Shown here one piece after another: positions 1-8,449 of a stretch of 43,022 bases of DNA. The stretch lies in assembly GCA_035632055.1 (NCBI GenBank), contig DASQHO010000083.1, positions 1 to 43,022 on the forward strand, given 5' to 3'. Every line of letters starts with the position of its first letter. The first letter of the stretch is position 1. Below the pieces are notes generated by a model that was not told the origin of the DNA, ran no database searches, and saw only the letters and a list, made by a program, of their open reading frames with translations. This DNA comes from REEB95 sp035632055. GTDB taxonomy: Bacteria; Pseudomonadota; Alphaproteobacteria; ATCC43930; CGMCC-115725. The translations under genes and the position numbers were made by a program.

Positions 1-978
1 CGCCATGGCGCTGGCTGCTGCCAACGCGGCGATGAGGCTCGCCGGATTGGCGATTCCGCGGCCGGCGATGTCTGTGGCCGTGCCGTGGTCAGGCGAGGTG
101 CGGATGAAAGGCAGACCGAGCGTGATGTTGATGCCGCGCTCAAAATCGAGGGTCTTCAGCGGAATCAATGCCTGGTCGTGATACATGCAGAGCACGGCGT
201 CGTAGCGCTTCCGTGCCTCAGCATGAAACAGCGTATCGGCCGGCGCTGGGCCGGTGGCGTCGATCCCCTGCGCGATGAGCGCCGCCACCGCCGGCGCGAT
301 GATGTCGCGCTCCTCGTGGCCCATGGCGCCGGCTTCGCCGGCATGTGGATTGAGCGCTGCTACCGCGAGTCGTGGCCGAGCGATGCCGAAGTCGCGCACC
401 AAGGCCGCGGCCGTCACGCGGCCGCAGGTCACGATTGCTGCGGTCGAGAGCGCCGCGAGTGCATCGATGAGCGACAGGTGGATGGTGACCGGCACGACGC
501 GCAGCTCCGGACCGGCCAGCATCATTACGGAATGCGCAACTTGGGTGAGCGCACCAAGGAATTCGGTGTGGCCGGGATAGGCGAAGCCTGCGTCGTACAA
601 AGTTTCCTTCTGGATCGGATTGGTGACGACGGCGCTCGCTTGACCGCTGCGGACCAATGCGACCGCCCGTTCGATGGCCGCGATCACTGCTGGCGCATTT
701 GCTGCATCGGGGCGGCCGGGCACCGGCACGTGCGGCAAGGCCTGTGCCAGTACCGGCAGCGCATCCGGAAAGACACGCGTCGCGTCACCGGGCGTGCGGA
801 TTTCGCGAACCGGCACGTCGAGGCCAATAGCTTTGGCCAGCGCCGTTAGCCGGGCCGAGTCATCGATCACGAAAAACGACGGCACCGCGCGCAATACGCG
901 CTCCTGCCAAGCTTTGAGCGTGATTTCGCCGCCGATTCCGGCCGGCTCCCCCATGGTGAGGACGAGCGGCACGGTCAC
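1..978 (-). CDS. pdxA: 4-hydroxythreonine-4-phosphate dehydrogenase PdxA (3' end cut by window edge)
   Basis: PdxA oxidises 4-phosphohydroxy-L-threonine to the amino ketone that condenses with deoxyxylulose phosphate in the DXP-dependent route to pyridoxal phosphate; it is a cytosolic metal-dependent dimer. The reverse strand reads without a stop to the left edge (326 codons), close to the usual 330-340 residues, so only a few C-terminal residues are missing. Family motifs appear in order: GEPAGIG near the N-terminus, TNPIQK, PGHTEFL, VTIHLSL, LNPHAGE and MYHDQALIP, the last supplying a metal-binding histidine. The chosen GTG overlaps the surA stop by four bases (GTGA), which suggests translational coupling; a second GTG lies two codons further in. 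It is the last visible gene of the lptF-lptG-lptD-surA-pdxA run; in relatives rsmA (ksgA) often follows. Confidence 0.95.
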   Translation of the reverse strand, partial: MTVPLVLTMGEPAGIGGEITLKAWQERVLRAVPSFFVIDDSARLTALAKAIGLDVPVREIRTPGDATRVFPDALPVLAQALPHVPVPGRPDAANAPAVIAAIERAVALVRSGQASAVVTNPIQKETLYDAGFAYPGHTEFLGALTQVAHSVMMLAGPELRVVPVTIHLSLIDALAALSTAAIVTCGRVTAAALVRDFGIARPRLAVAALNPHAGEAGAMGHEERDIIAPAVAALIAQGIDATGPAPADTLFHAEARKRYDAVLCMYHDQALIPLKTLDFERGINITLGLPFIRTSPDHGTATDIAGRGIANPASLIAALAAASAMA

Positions 979-2231
979 GCGCGGATATCCACGTAGGCCG
1001 AACGGCGCAGGTCGAGAAGGTACCGGCGTGCCAATGCGTCGAGACGGGCGCGAGCGAGGTTTTCCGATACCTGATCGCGGGTCGGCATGCCGCTGCTGGG
1101 TTCCTGCCGCGAACACACCATGAAGACGGCAATACCAGGCGCCGTCGTAAGCCGTACCGGCTTGCTGGCTTGAGCGAGCTTGAGCTGTAGCACCTGAGGA
1201 CGGATTTCAGGCGAGACCCTTGCGGCAGTGGAGTCGCCGCTCTGCACAATCAACGGCGGGTTATGGTCATGCCCGAGTTTTGCCAATTCGCCGCAGCTTT
1301 TCGCCGCGTCCGAGACCTGCTGGGCCTCGACCATCGTGTGTTCCTGCTGGGCGGCGCTCGCCGTTGGCGGCAGCGGAAAGACGACTTCCGTCAGCGACAG
1401 GCGAATTTCAGCTGGATCGACCTGGCCGGGAATCCGCCGGTCGAGCATGTATAGAATGTAATACCCGCCCGGCGTCTTGAGTGGATAGGACATCTCGCCG
1501 GGCTTCATTTTGTTGAGCGCCTGGCCGAGGAGTGGCGGCAGCTGGCTCGGCGTCACCCAACCAATATCGCCGCCAGCGGCCGAGCTCGGCGATTGCGAGA
1601 ATTGCTGCGCGACCGAGGAGAAATTGGCGCCGGCACGGATTTGCTGGATAAGCTGATTGGCGAGGCGCTCGACATCCTGGTCTTGCGAAGGATTGTCGAC
1701 CGCAAGATAGATCTCGGCGACGTGGCTTTGCGGCTGTCCCGCGTCCTCCTTGATCTGGGCCATCGCTTCGTTGATTTCCTCGTTAGACACTGTCACATCC
1801 TCGGACAGCTGATTGCGGACAACGTTCGACCAGGCGATCTCTGCCGTCAGCTGATCCGTTAGGGCCGCCAGGGGAATTCCGGCGCGCTTGAGATAGGCCT
1901 CGATCCCGCCCTTCGGCATATTGTTGCGTTGCTCGATGCCGGTGACGGCATTGTCAACTTCTTCCTTGGCCACGGTGACGTTGAGACGCTTGGCCTCCTG
2001 CATCTCGAGCTTCTCGTCGATCATCTGATGCAATACGCGCGGCTGCAGGCGCTGGCGGTTTTCGGGCGTGTTGGGAATATTGGACGAGGACAGCACCAGC
2101 GCAACGCGCGACGAAAGATCATCCATGCTGATGATGTCGTTGTTGACGACCGCGGCGATGCGATTTTCTTCCTGCGCGTTCGCGCCGACGGCAATACAAG
2201 CCAATACAAGAAGTGACAGCAACAGCCTCAT
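975..2231 (-). CDS. surA: Periplasmic chaperone / peptidyl-prolyl isomerase SurA
   Basis: SurA escorts unfolded outer-membrane proteins, LptD among them, across the periplasm. The 418-residue product starts with a signal peptide (residues 1 to about 20, hydrophobic core, cleavage after GANA). An N-terminal SurA chaperone region follows (from IAAVVNNDIISMDDL), and then one recognisable parvulin domain at about residues 170-270, marked by FSQSPSSAAGGDIGWV and a GGYYILYML strand. The C-terminal third contains no clear second parvulin domain. The open frame extends 81 codons upstream, but that stretch has no signal-peptide character and runs back over the 3' end of lptD, so the ATG directly before the signal peptide was chosen. 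It lies 97 bases after lptD in the same transcription unit as the genes that build its client. Confidence 0.93.
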   Translation of the reverse strand: MRLLLSLLVLACIAVGANAQEENRIAAVVNNDIISMDDLSSRVALVLSSSNIPNTPENRQRLQPRVLHQMIDEKLEMQEAKRLNVTVAKEEVDNAVTGIEQRNNMPKGGIEAYLKRAGIPLAALTDQLTAEIAWSNVVRNQLSEDVTVSNEEINEAMAQIKEDAGQPQSHVAEIYLAVDNPSQDQDVERLANQLIQQIRAGANFSSVAQQFSQSPSSAAGGDIGWVTPSQLPPLLGQALNKMKPGEMSYPLKTPGGYYILYMLDRRIPGQVDPAEIRLSLTEVVFPLPPTASAAQQEHTMVEAQQVSDAAKSCGELAKLGHDHNPPLIVQSGDSTAARVSPEIRPQVLQLKLAQASKPVRLTTAPGIAVFMVCSRQEPSSGMPTRDQVSENLARARLDALARRYLLDLRRSAYVDIRA

Positions 2232-2328
2232 GGTTCGGAAATATCTCGCCTTGGAAGCAACCAACACTTTCCGGTCACGGAAGATACACTGGTCGGGTGC
2301 CGTTTTCCTACTGTCGGCGATGACAGGT

Positions 2329-4542
2329 TTATTCCGCGGTTGATGCCACTTTGGTGCCGACTTCGCCGAGGTTCTTGAACACGAACGTGACCAGAACGCT
2401 GATGCCGGGGTGAACGTCGCCAAGCTGAACGCCGGATTGCTGTAGTGACGTGGTGACGGCAAAGCAATCGTCACGATATGTTAAATCGACGCCCGAATAG
2501 AGCGTATTGCCGCCCTGGCTGATATTGCGCGTGTCATGGACGCCAAGGAACCAATATTGCGTGAGCGCGGCGTTCACTGCGACGCTGATCTGATCGCCAA
2601 TTTCCAAGGGCGAGGTCAGGCCGGGTATCGATTTGAAGGAGATGAACGAGCCGCTGACGTGCAGGTTCGTCGGCCCCATTGAAAAGCCGGTTTCCTGCCG
2701 GCGCATTGCCAGCGTCGCATGGTCGAGACGCATGCGATAGTAGAGGTCGAGGAATGTCGATGGCGAGAGCAATAACCCGCCCACAACGTCTGACCTCTGA
2801 TTTTCGAGGCCGCTGCCGATATCGAAAGGACTGCTCTTCTCAAATCGATAGCTCTGGCCGATGAGAGCGCTAGTGCTGCCGTACTCGGCATTATAGAGGC
2901 CGGCATGAAGCCCATAATCCACGCGCTGGCCGCTGTCGACGCGGTCGTAGCCGGGGAAGCGGTCGGGCCGGAACAGGCTAGTCTCGTCGAATTCGAAGCC
3001 TTCACTATCCTCGTTCGGAATGAGCGCCGGATTGCCACCATTGGGTGCGGCAATCAACCCCGCCATCGGCTCAATCACTTCGCTGGTCACGCCGTCGTGG
3101 CGAACCCAAGGGTAGCGCCATAACAATGCCGCCTGCGGGAATGCGCGGCCAGCGGTGCCCGAATGTAACACCTGTTCATTCTGTGTTGATTGCACATTGT
3201 CGGAATCGTAGCCGTCGCCGCGCAATGAAACCGAAAATTGATAACGGTCTCCGAGCGGTCCATCGAACGGCAAGCGCCACTCGGACTTGGCGGAAACTCT
3301 GCGGATATCGGGTCCGTTGTGGCGTTCAAGATTGAGCACGTTGCCGCTCAATTCGAGGCGGCCGCCGATTGGGTCTGCGGGGCTCGTCCAGTCGTAGGTC
3401 GCAATCGGCGCGACGATCGGCTGGATGCCGTCGCCAACCAGCGAGTTCAAGCTTTGAAACGAATAGGCGCTGATGTTGCCGTAGCTGCGCGGTCCGAAAT
3501 CCTCGGCGAAAACTTGGCTGGTGAGGAAGTTTGTCGGTTGCGGAAAATGGTATTTGAGGAGATAGGCTTGGTCGGACACGCGCTGTACGTCAAATCCGGT
3601 GCGCCAATTCTGGTTTAGCGCAAAGTTGCCGGTGCCGAAAAGATGACCGCGGATCGAGGTCGCCGAATTTGTGGTGGCCGGCACGCCAAGCGGATTGGTT
3701 TGCACTTGGACGTCGCCGGCTTCGATGCTGCCTTCGAGGTCAATCTGTCCGAAGCCCCATGCTTGGCGGTATTCCTGGTCGAGGACGTCTCCAGCGTTCT
3801 GCGTCACCATCGGCCGAATGGTCAGATCTTTATCCGGCCCGATCGCCCAGAAATATGGTTGCATGACGTGAAAGCCGAGCGTGCCGCCGGCGCCAACGAC
3901 CGGCGGCAGGAAGCCGGACGCCCGCTTCACCGACGGATCGGGATGGGAGAAGTAGGGTGTATAGAAGATCGGCCAGCCGTCGACCTCCATGGTCGCATCG
4001 TGGTATTCGATGATCTGCTGCTGTTTGTCATGGACGACGCGCGCTGCCTTGATTTGCCAAACCGGTGGCTTAGTCGGGTCGTCGGCGCATAATTCGCAGG
4101 GCGAATAGACACCGCGACGCATTTCGGTACGGTTACCCTCGACGCGTCGCCCGGTGTTCGCCGCCAAACGCGAGCCGTCCGACAGCAGGATTCGGATATC
4201 CTTGATGAAACCCTCGCGCATGTCGTCGTGCAACTCCATGTAGTCGGAGAAGACGATGTCGCCGCTCGGCTGCAACAGACTGACATGCCCCGACGCTGTG
4301 ACTGTGTCGGTGCGTTGGTTATAGGTAACCGTATCGGCCAGAAGGATTTGATCGACCTGGTCGAGTTCGACATGGCCGCGGGCGACCGTCAGCCCGAGAT
4401 CCTGGTCGTATTCCACCTGGTCCGCCTGGAATAGTACCGGCTTATTCGACCCGTGCTCAGCAGTCTGCGCAACCGCTGGAGCGGCCACCGCGGCAAGCGC
4501 CACGGCGCCGATAATTGCCGAAAAAAGCCTCCCCCCACTCAT
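2329..4542 (-). CDS. lptD: LPS-assembly outer-membrane protein LptD
   Basis: LptD, with the lipoprotein LptE, forms the outer-membrane translocon that inserts LPS into the outer leaflet. The 737-residue product has a signal peptide (MSGGRLFSAIIGAVALAAVA...AVAQ, about 26 residues). An N-terminal OstA/LptA-like beta-jellyroll follows at about residues 35-150 (QADQVEYDQDLGLTVARGHV, then TVTASGHVSL), and then the long C-terminal beta-barrel with many aromatic strands. A CELC pair lies just after the jellyroll; cysteines in LptD family members can form disulfides, but the pairing here is not deducible. An in-frame ATG 15 codons upstream would overlap lptG; the inner ATG, four bases after the lptG stop, places the signal peptide correctly. 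It is flanked by LptG and SurA. LptE is not in the window. Confidence 0.94.
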   Translation of the reverse strand: MSGGRLFSAIIGAVALAAVAAPAVAQTAEHGSNKPVLFQADQVEYDQDLGLTVARGHVELDQVDQILLADTVTYNQRTDTVTASGHVSLLQPSGDIVFSDYMELHDDMREGFIKDIRILLSDGSRLAANTGRRVEGNRTEMRRGVYSPCELCADDPTKPPVWQIKAARVVHDKQQQIIEYHDATMEVDGWPIFYTPYFSHPDPSVKRASGFLPPVVGAGGTLGFHVMQPYFWAIGPDKDLTIRPMVTQNAGDVLDQEYRQAWGFGQIDLEGSIEAGDVQVQTNPLGVPATTNSATSIRGHLFGTGNFALNQNWRTGFDVQRVSDQAYLLKYHFPQPTNFLTSQVFAEDFGPRSYGNISAYSFQSLNSLVGDGIQPIVAPIATYDWTSPADPIGGRLELSGNVLNLERHNGPDIRRVSAKSEWRLPFDGPLGDRYQFSVSLRGDGYDSDNVQSTQNEQVLHSGTAGRAFPQAALLWRYPWVRHDGVTSEVIEPMAGLIAAPNGGNPALIPNEDSEGFEFDETSLFRPDRFPGYDRVDSGQRVDYGLHAGLYNAEYGSTSALIGQSYRFEKSSPFDIGSGLENQRSDVVGGLLLSPSTFLDLYYRMRLDHATLAMRRQETGFSMGPTNLHVSGSFISFKSIPGLTSPLEIGDQISVAVNAALTQYWFLGVHDTRNISQGGNTLYSGVDLTYRDDCFAVTTSLQQSGVQLGDVHPGISVLVTFVFKNLGEVGTKVASTAE

Positions 4543-4546
4543 GCAA

Positions 4547-5644
4547 TCAGCCGTCTTCGAGATGGAGCAACAGGCTAACGCCGACAAGCCACGAAACGCC
4601 GGCGGGCGTCCAGGCCGCGAGCATCGTCGGAATGGTCGCCGACAGTCCGAGGGCGAAAACGATGTCCGACAGGAAATAAAGCAGGAAGCCGCTGGTGATG
4701 CCGACGGCGATCATAAGAGTCGCGCCGCCGGCGCGATGCATGCGCAGGCTGAAGCTCGCGGCGATCAGGACCATCGCCGCCAGCAGCAACGGTCGTGCCA
4801 GCAACGTGTCGAAATACAGTTGATGACGCTGCGACGAGAATCCCGATGCTTCGAGCAGGCGGATGAAACCTGGCAGTTCCCAGAAGGACATGGTTTCGGG
4901 CGGTGCGAAGCTGTCCTGGATCTTGGTTGGCGTCAGATTGGTGGAGATTTCCAGCTGAGTAAATTGTCTCGGCTGTGTGTTGGGCGACCAGTCGGTGCCG
5001 TCGCGGACCGTCCACACGCCCGAACCGAGCGTCGCTTCCTGTGCGTCAATCCGGCGTTCGAGCCGTGTATCGTGCGCCAAGAACAGGAACACGACGTCGT
5101 GCAGTGCACGCTGTGGCACGACAAATCGTTCGGCGTGAACGATCGACGGATTGCCCTTGTTGTCACTCTGGCGCAGCCATAGTCCCGTGCTCGAAAGGGC
5201 GAATTGGGGATTACCGCCCTGCAGCACCCGGTTTTGCAGGGTTTCGTAGCTCGCCTGGGTAACCGATGCGATGGGATTGAACAGCGTGACCGAAATGACG
5301 CCGATTAGAAAAGCACCCGCCAACGGCGGTGCCACGAACTGCCAAGCCGAGATTCCTGACGCTCGCGCGACCACGAGCTCATGACTCCGCGTCAGGCGCC
5401 AAAACACCATCATCGTGCCGAACAGCACCGCGAACGGCAGGATCTGCTGGGCCATATAAGGCTGTTTGAGTAGTGCGAGCTTTAGCAGGATCAACAGCGT
5501 CACGTCCGCCCTGGTGCCGGCGCGGCGGATCAGTTCGACATAGTCGAGCATGAATACGATCACCATCATCGTCACGAAGACGCCGAAGAACCAGATGAAG
5601 AACTGGCGCGCGATATAACGAAACAGCGTCTTCCAGGGCGACAT
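4547..5644 (-). CDS. lptG: LPS export ABC transporter permease LptG
   Basis: LptG pairs with LptF to form the transmembrane part of the LptB2FG transporter, which extracts LPS from the inner membrane and pushes it along the periplasmic bridge to LptD. The 365-residue product matches the YjgP/YjgQ family. An N-terminal amphipathic start (MSPWKTLFRYIARQFFIWFF) leads into the first membrane helices, a periplasmic jellyroll-type domain occupies about residues 130-270, and three C-terminal helices follow. The motif LTRSHELVVARASGISAWQF marks the coupling region facing the ATPase. The open frame begins 25 codons earlier, but that extension overlaps lptF. The chosen ATG begins the family-typical N-terminus five bases after the lptF stop. 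The ATPase LptB is not in this window. Confidence 0.94.
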   Translation of the reverse strand: MSPWKTLFRYIARQFFIWFFGVFVTMMVIVFMLDYVELIRRAGTRADVTLLILLKLALLKQPYMAQQILPFAVLFGTMMVFWRLTRSHELVVARASGISAWQFVAPPLAGAFLIGVISVTLFNPIASVTQASYETLQNRVLQGGNPQFALSSTGLWLRQSDNKGNPSIVHAERFVVPQRALHDVVFLFLAHDTRLERRIDAQEATLGSGVWTVRDGTDWSPNTQPRQFTQLEISTNLTPTKIQDSFAPPETMSFWELPGFIRLLEASGFSSQRHQLYFDTLLARPLLLAAMVLIAASFSLRMHRAGGATLMIAVGITSGFLLYFLSDIVFALGLSATIPTMLAAWTPAGVSWLVGVSLLLHLEDG

Positions 5645-5649
5645 AATGA

Positions 5650-6753
5650 CTACCGCACCGCGCGCCGGACAAACATTCCGGCGGGTGACCAGGCGGTGCC
5701 GGAACGCCACGCCATCCACAGGGCCACGATGAATGGGGCGAGGGCGTTGACGTAGATGAGCGGAATGACCGCCCTGGTGCTACGCGCAAGGTTCGTCAGC
5801 CCGACGTCGACAATCTCCATCACCAGCGCAATGGCAATCGCCATCAGAATGCGGCGCGCTTGGCCGCGGCGATTGAACTCGCCGGGCAGCAGGCAGAGGA
5901 TCGGAATGGCGGCCATCGACAGCGCCATCAGCGGGCCCGTCAATCGCATGTTGAGCTCGACGACCATCGCTTGGTTGTTGAGATTGTCCAGGAGCTCGCT
6001 GAGGTAGAATTCGTCGGGCTGGCGGTCGCGCAAGGTCGGAGCGTTCTGCACCTCAGACAAATCGAGCGTATAGGTCTTGAACGACAGCGACGATAACTTG
6101 CCAGTGAGGCGATCAAATTGTTGGCGGGTGCCGTTCACCATCAGGATGCGCGGACCCTCCGGTGTGTCGACGAGCGCGCCGCGCTCGGCTGAAATCGTAA
6201 TGGGTTTGTTCTTATCACTGGTATTCTCGATCAGCAGACCGAGGAGATCGCCTTTCGAATCCCGTTGCTGGACATAGACCATCAGCGTATCCGACAGCGT
6301 GTTGAACACACCCTCCTGGATAAGCGCCGTCGCGAATTTGTTGCGAATCTCAAACTGCAGGTCCTTGAATGCGCGGTTCGACGCCGGCAGGAAATAGAAC
6401 GCCATCGCATAGAGAATGATCATGCCGATAGCGCCGATCATCAGCGCCGGTTTGGTGAGCGCCCATTGGCTCATTCCCGACGCCCGCATGACCACGAGTT
6501 CGCTCTCGGCAATCAACTTGGCGTAGACGAAGACGACTGCCGTGAAGATTGCGATCGGCAGGACGACGTCCACAAAGCGCGGCAGGATTAGGACAGCGAG
6601 ATAAAGAAACAGGCCGATCGAGAGTCCGCGGTTGACGATCAGGTCAACGAGGCGAAGCGATTGCAAAAGCCACACTGCGGCGCTGAAGATGACGCCGACT
6701 GAAAGCGTCACCATCAGGGTTTGTCGGAATACGTACCACGTCAGCCGGTCCAT
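5650..6753 (-). CDS. lptF: LPS export ABC transporter permease LptF
   Basis: LptF is the partner permease of LptG in the inner-membrane LPS extractor. The 367-residue product begins MDRLTWYVFRQTLMVTL, typical for the family, and carries the cytoplasmic coupling motif ESELVVMRASGMSQWAL. A periplasmic domain lies between the N- and C-terminal helix clusters. It is the first gene of the minus-strand envelope operon. A TTG three codons upstream could also serve, but the ATG is preferred. A TATAAT hexamer ends only eight bases before this ATG, so the mRNA may have almost no leader. Over the start region the opposite strand is open for the next plus-strand gene, but the conserved LptF N-terminus shows which strand is coding. 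Confidence 0.94.
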   Translation of the reverse strand: MDRLTWYVFRQTLMVTLSVGVIFSAAVWLLQSLRLVDLIVNRGLSIGLFLYLAVLILPRFVDVVLPIAIFTAVVFVYAKLIAESELVVMRASGMSQWALTKPALMIGAIGMIILYAMAFYFLPASNRAFKDLQFEIRNKFATALIQEGVFNTLSDTLMVYVQQRDSKGDLLGLLIENTSDKNKPITISAERGALVDTPEGPRILMVNGTRQQFDRLTGKLSSLSFKTYTLDLSEVQNAPTLRDRQPDEFYLSELLDNLNNQAMVVELNMRLTGPLMALSMAAIPILCLLPGEFNRRGQARRILMAIAIALVMEIVDVGLTNLARSTRAVIPLIYVNALAPFIVALWMAWRSGTAWSPAGMFVRRAVR

Positions 6754-6761
6754 GACGCGCA

Positions 6762-6767
6762 ATTATA
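6762..6767 (-). promoter_or_regulatory. Candidate -10 box of the lptF operon
   Basis: On the minus strand TATAAT is an exact match to the sigma-70 -10 consensus and lies eight bases before the lptF ATG. No good TTGACA-like -35 is seen at 16-18 bp upstream. If functional, transcription would start within a few bases of the start codon. Confidence 0.4.
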
Positions 6768-6868
6768 GGTGTGGCGCGGCCTCCGCCATAGCGGGATTTG
6801 CCGCGCCGGCTGCCGCAGAACCAGCGATTCGATCGGCGGGCGAAGCGGCTTGCGAGCGGACGGTCGGC

Positions 6869-8449
6869 ATGGAAATCTCCCTGCGCGCGGCGAATGGAGA
6901 AGTGGTGTCGAACCGAGGCGGAATTGATTTGGCGGATTTGCCGTTCCGCGTCTTCGCCGTTCTATTCGTGGCGCTGCTGCTGATTGCCTGCATCCCGCTG
7001 CTGCTGACGCCGCTGCCGCCGTTGGTCGACTTTCCGAATCATCTCGCGCGCATGCATTTGCTCGCTGCACTGAGCCATTCGTCGACGTTGCAGCAATATT
7101 ATGCCTCGGCCTGGCGGCCGTTGCCCGATCTGGCGATGGACATTTTGGTGCCGCCACTACTCGGCACCGTATCGTTGTTGACCGCCGGCAAGCTCTTTCT
7201 AGCGGCGAGCTATGTGCTGTCGACTGGTGGCGTTGCCGTCCTCCATCGCGTGCTGCACGGACGCTGGTCGGCATGGCCACTCGCATCGTTCCTGCTGATC
7301 TACAACCGGTTATTGCTGTGGGGGTTCGTCAATTTCCTGTTCGGCCTCGGCCTCGCCTTGTGGGCGCTGGCTGGCTGGATCGCATGGCGCGAGCGCGGCG
7401 TCGTAGTACGGCTGGGATTCGGCCTAATCGTCGCGCTGGCAATCTATTTCGCACATTTGATGGCGTTCGGCATCTACGGTGCGATGGTTGCAGGTTATGA
7501 GGTCGGCCAGTTGTGGCGCGCCCGGACCGCGCCCGAAACCGCAGCCCGTGCTGCGGTTGTTGCGTTCCTTTCATTCCTACCGTGTATGGTTTTGTTCGCC
7601 GTCGAGTTCGTGCCGCTGCATGTCGCAACGTCCATCGGTTCTGGCATTCGTTTTGCCCGGCCGGTGCGCAAGCTCGATCTGCCGTTCAGTGTCTTCGATC
7701 TCTATAACCGTCCGTTCGACGTTGCATGTTTTGCGATAACGGTAATCGGCCTGGCGTTGGCTTATTGGCAGCGGTGGCTCCGCGTCGCGCCGGCCGCCGT
7801 GGCGTCGCTCATCGTTCTGACACTCCTCTATTTCGTCATGCCTGACACGCTGTTCGGCGCAACCGGTGCCGACCGCCGGATGCCTCTTGCGATCGCGCTT
7901 CTGCTCATCGCTGGCAGTAATTGGCAAGCGCCATTTATGCGCGAGGGCCGCTGGTTCCTTTCGGCGGCGTTCGTTTTGTTCGCTCTCCGGTTGGGCGTCA
8001 TTGCCGCGACCTGGCAGGTCGGCGGACGGCTTTATACCAATCTGCTCGCCGGCCTCGATACGCTGCCGGCCGGCGCACGCGTTGCAGTCGCCTTCGCCGA
8101 CTCCGAGGTCAATGTTGAGGCAGTGCCACTGCTGCATTTCCCGGTTCTCGCGGTTGCGCGCCGCGATGCCTTCGTGCCGACCTTGTTCGCTTATGCAACG
8201 CAACAACCGGTGGCTTTCACGCACGAATACGGCGCGGTCGCCGACCAGCTTTCGGCCGGTGCGCTGTGGCATTTCTATGTCGGCGACGGTGCGCCATTAC
8301 CGTCCGAGGTTGCGCAGGCGCTGGCACATTGCCGCTACATCACGTTTGCCGGCCGCCAACCATTTACTTTGCGTCCTGGCAGCGGCCTCCAACCAGTCTT
8401 CATCTCGCCGCGCTTCCAAATCTATCGCTTGCCCGGAGCATCGACGTGA
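6869..8449 (+). CDS. Polytopic membrane protein, GT-C glycosyltransferase-like (uncharacterised)
   Basis: The 526-residue product is an inner-membrane protein with roughly ten hydrophobic helices between about residues 28 and 400, and a C-terminal soluble tail of about 120 residues. The first loop after helix 1 contains PPLVDFPNHLARMHLL. An acidic residue in the first extracytoplasmic loop is a hallmark of polyprenyl-phosphate-dependent GT-C enzymes, so a glycosyltransferase role is inferred, not shown. Further landmarks are FVNFLFGLGLALWAL, YFAHLMAFGIYG and GATGADRRMPLAIALLL. The frame is open for 79 more codons upstream, but that stretch lies over lptF and its promoter, is arginine-rich and lacks membrane character, so the ATG before MEISLRAANG was chosen; no strong ribosome site is seen. 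The stop overlaps the GTG of the next gene (GTGA), indicating coupling. Confidence 0.7.
   Translation: MEISLRAANGEVVSNRGGIDLADLPFRVFAVLFVALLLIACIPLLLTPLPPLVDFPNHLARMHLLAALSHSSTLQQYYASAWRPLPDLAMDILVPPLLGTVSLLTAGKLFLAASYVLSTGGVAVLHRVLHGRWSAWPLASFLLIYNRLLLWGFVNFLFGLGLALWALAGWIAWRERGVVVRLGFGLIVALAIYFAHLMAFGIYGAMVAGYEVGQLWRARTAPETAARAAVVAFLSFLPCMVLFAVEFVPLHVATSIGSGIRFARPVRKLDLPFSVFDLYNRPFDVACFAITVIGLALAYWQRWLRVAPAAVASLIVLTLLYFVMPDTLFGATGADRRMPLAIALLLIAGSNWQAPFMREGRWFLSAAFVLFALRLGVIAATWQVGGRLYTNLLAGLDTLPAGARVAVAFADSEVNVEAVPLLHFPVLAVARRDAFVPTLFAYATQQPVAFTHEYGAVADQLSAGALWHFYVGDGAPLPSEVAQALAHCRYITFAGRQPFTLRPGSGLQPVFISPRFQIYRLPGAST

Noticed and set aside
2232..2328. Sigma-E-type promoter before surA
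   Set aside because: GGAA-containing stretches occur but no correctly spaced second element is seen; the gap looks like a simple intra-operon spacer.
6632..6868. N-terminal extension of the 6869 membrane protein over lptF
   Set aside because: The extension overlaps the conserved LptF start and the promoter, and lacks membrane or signal-peptide character.
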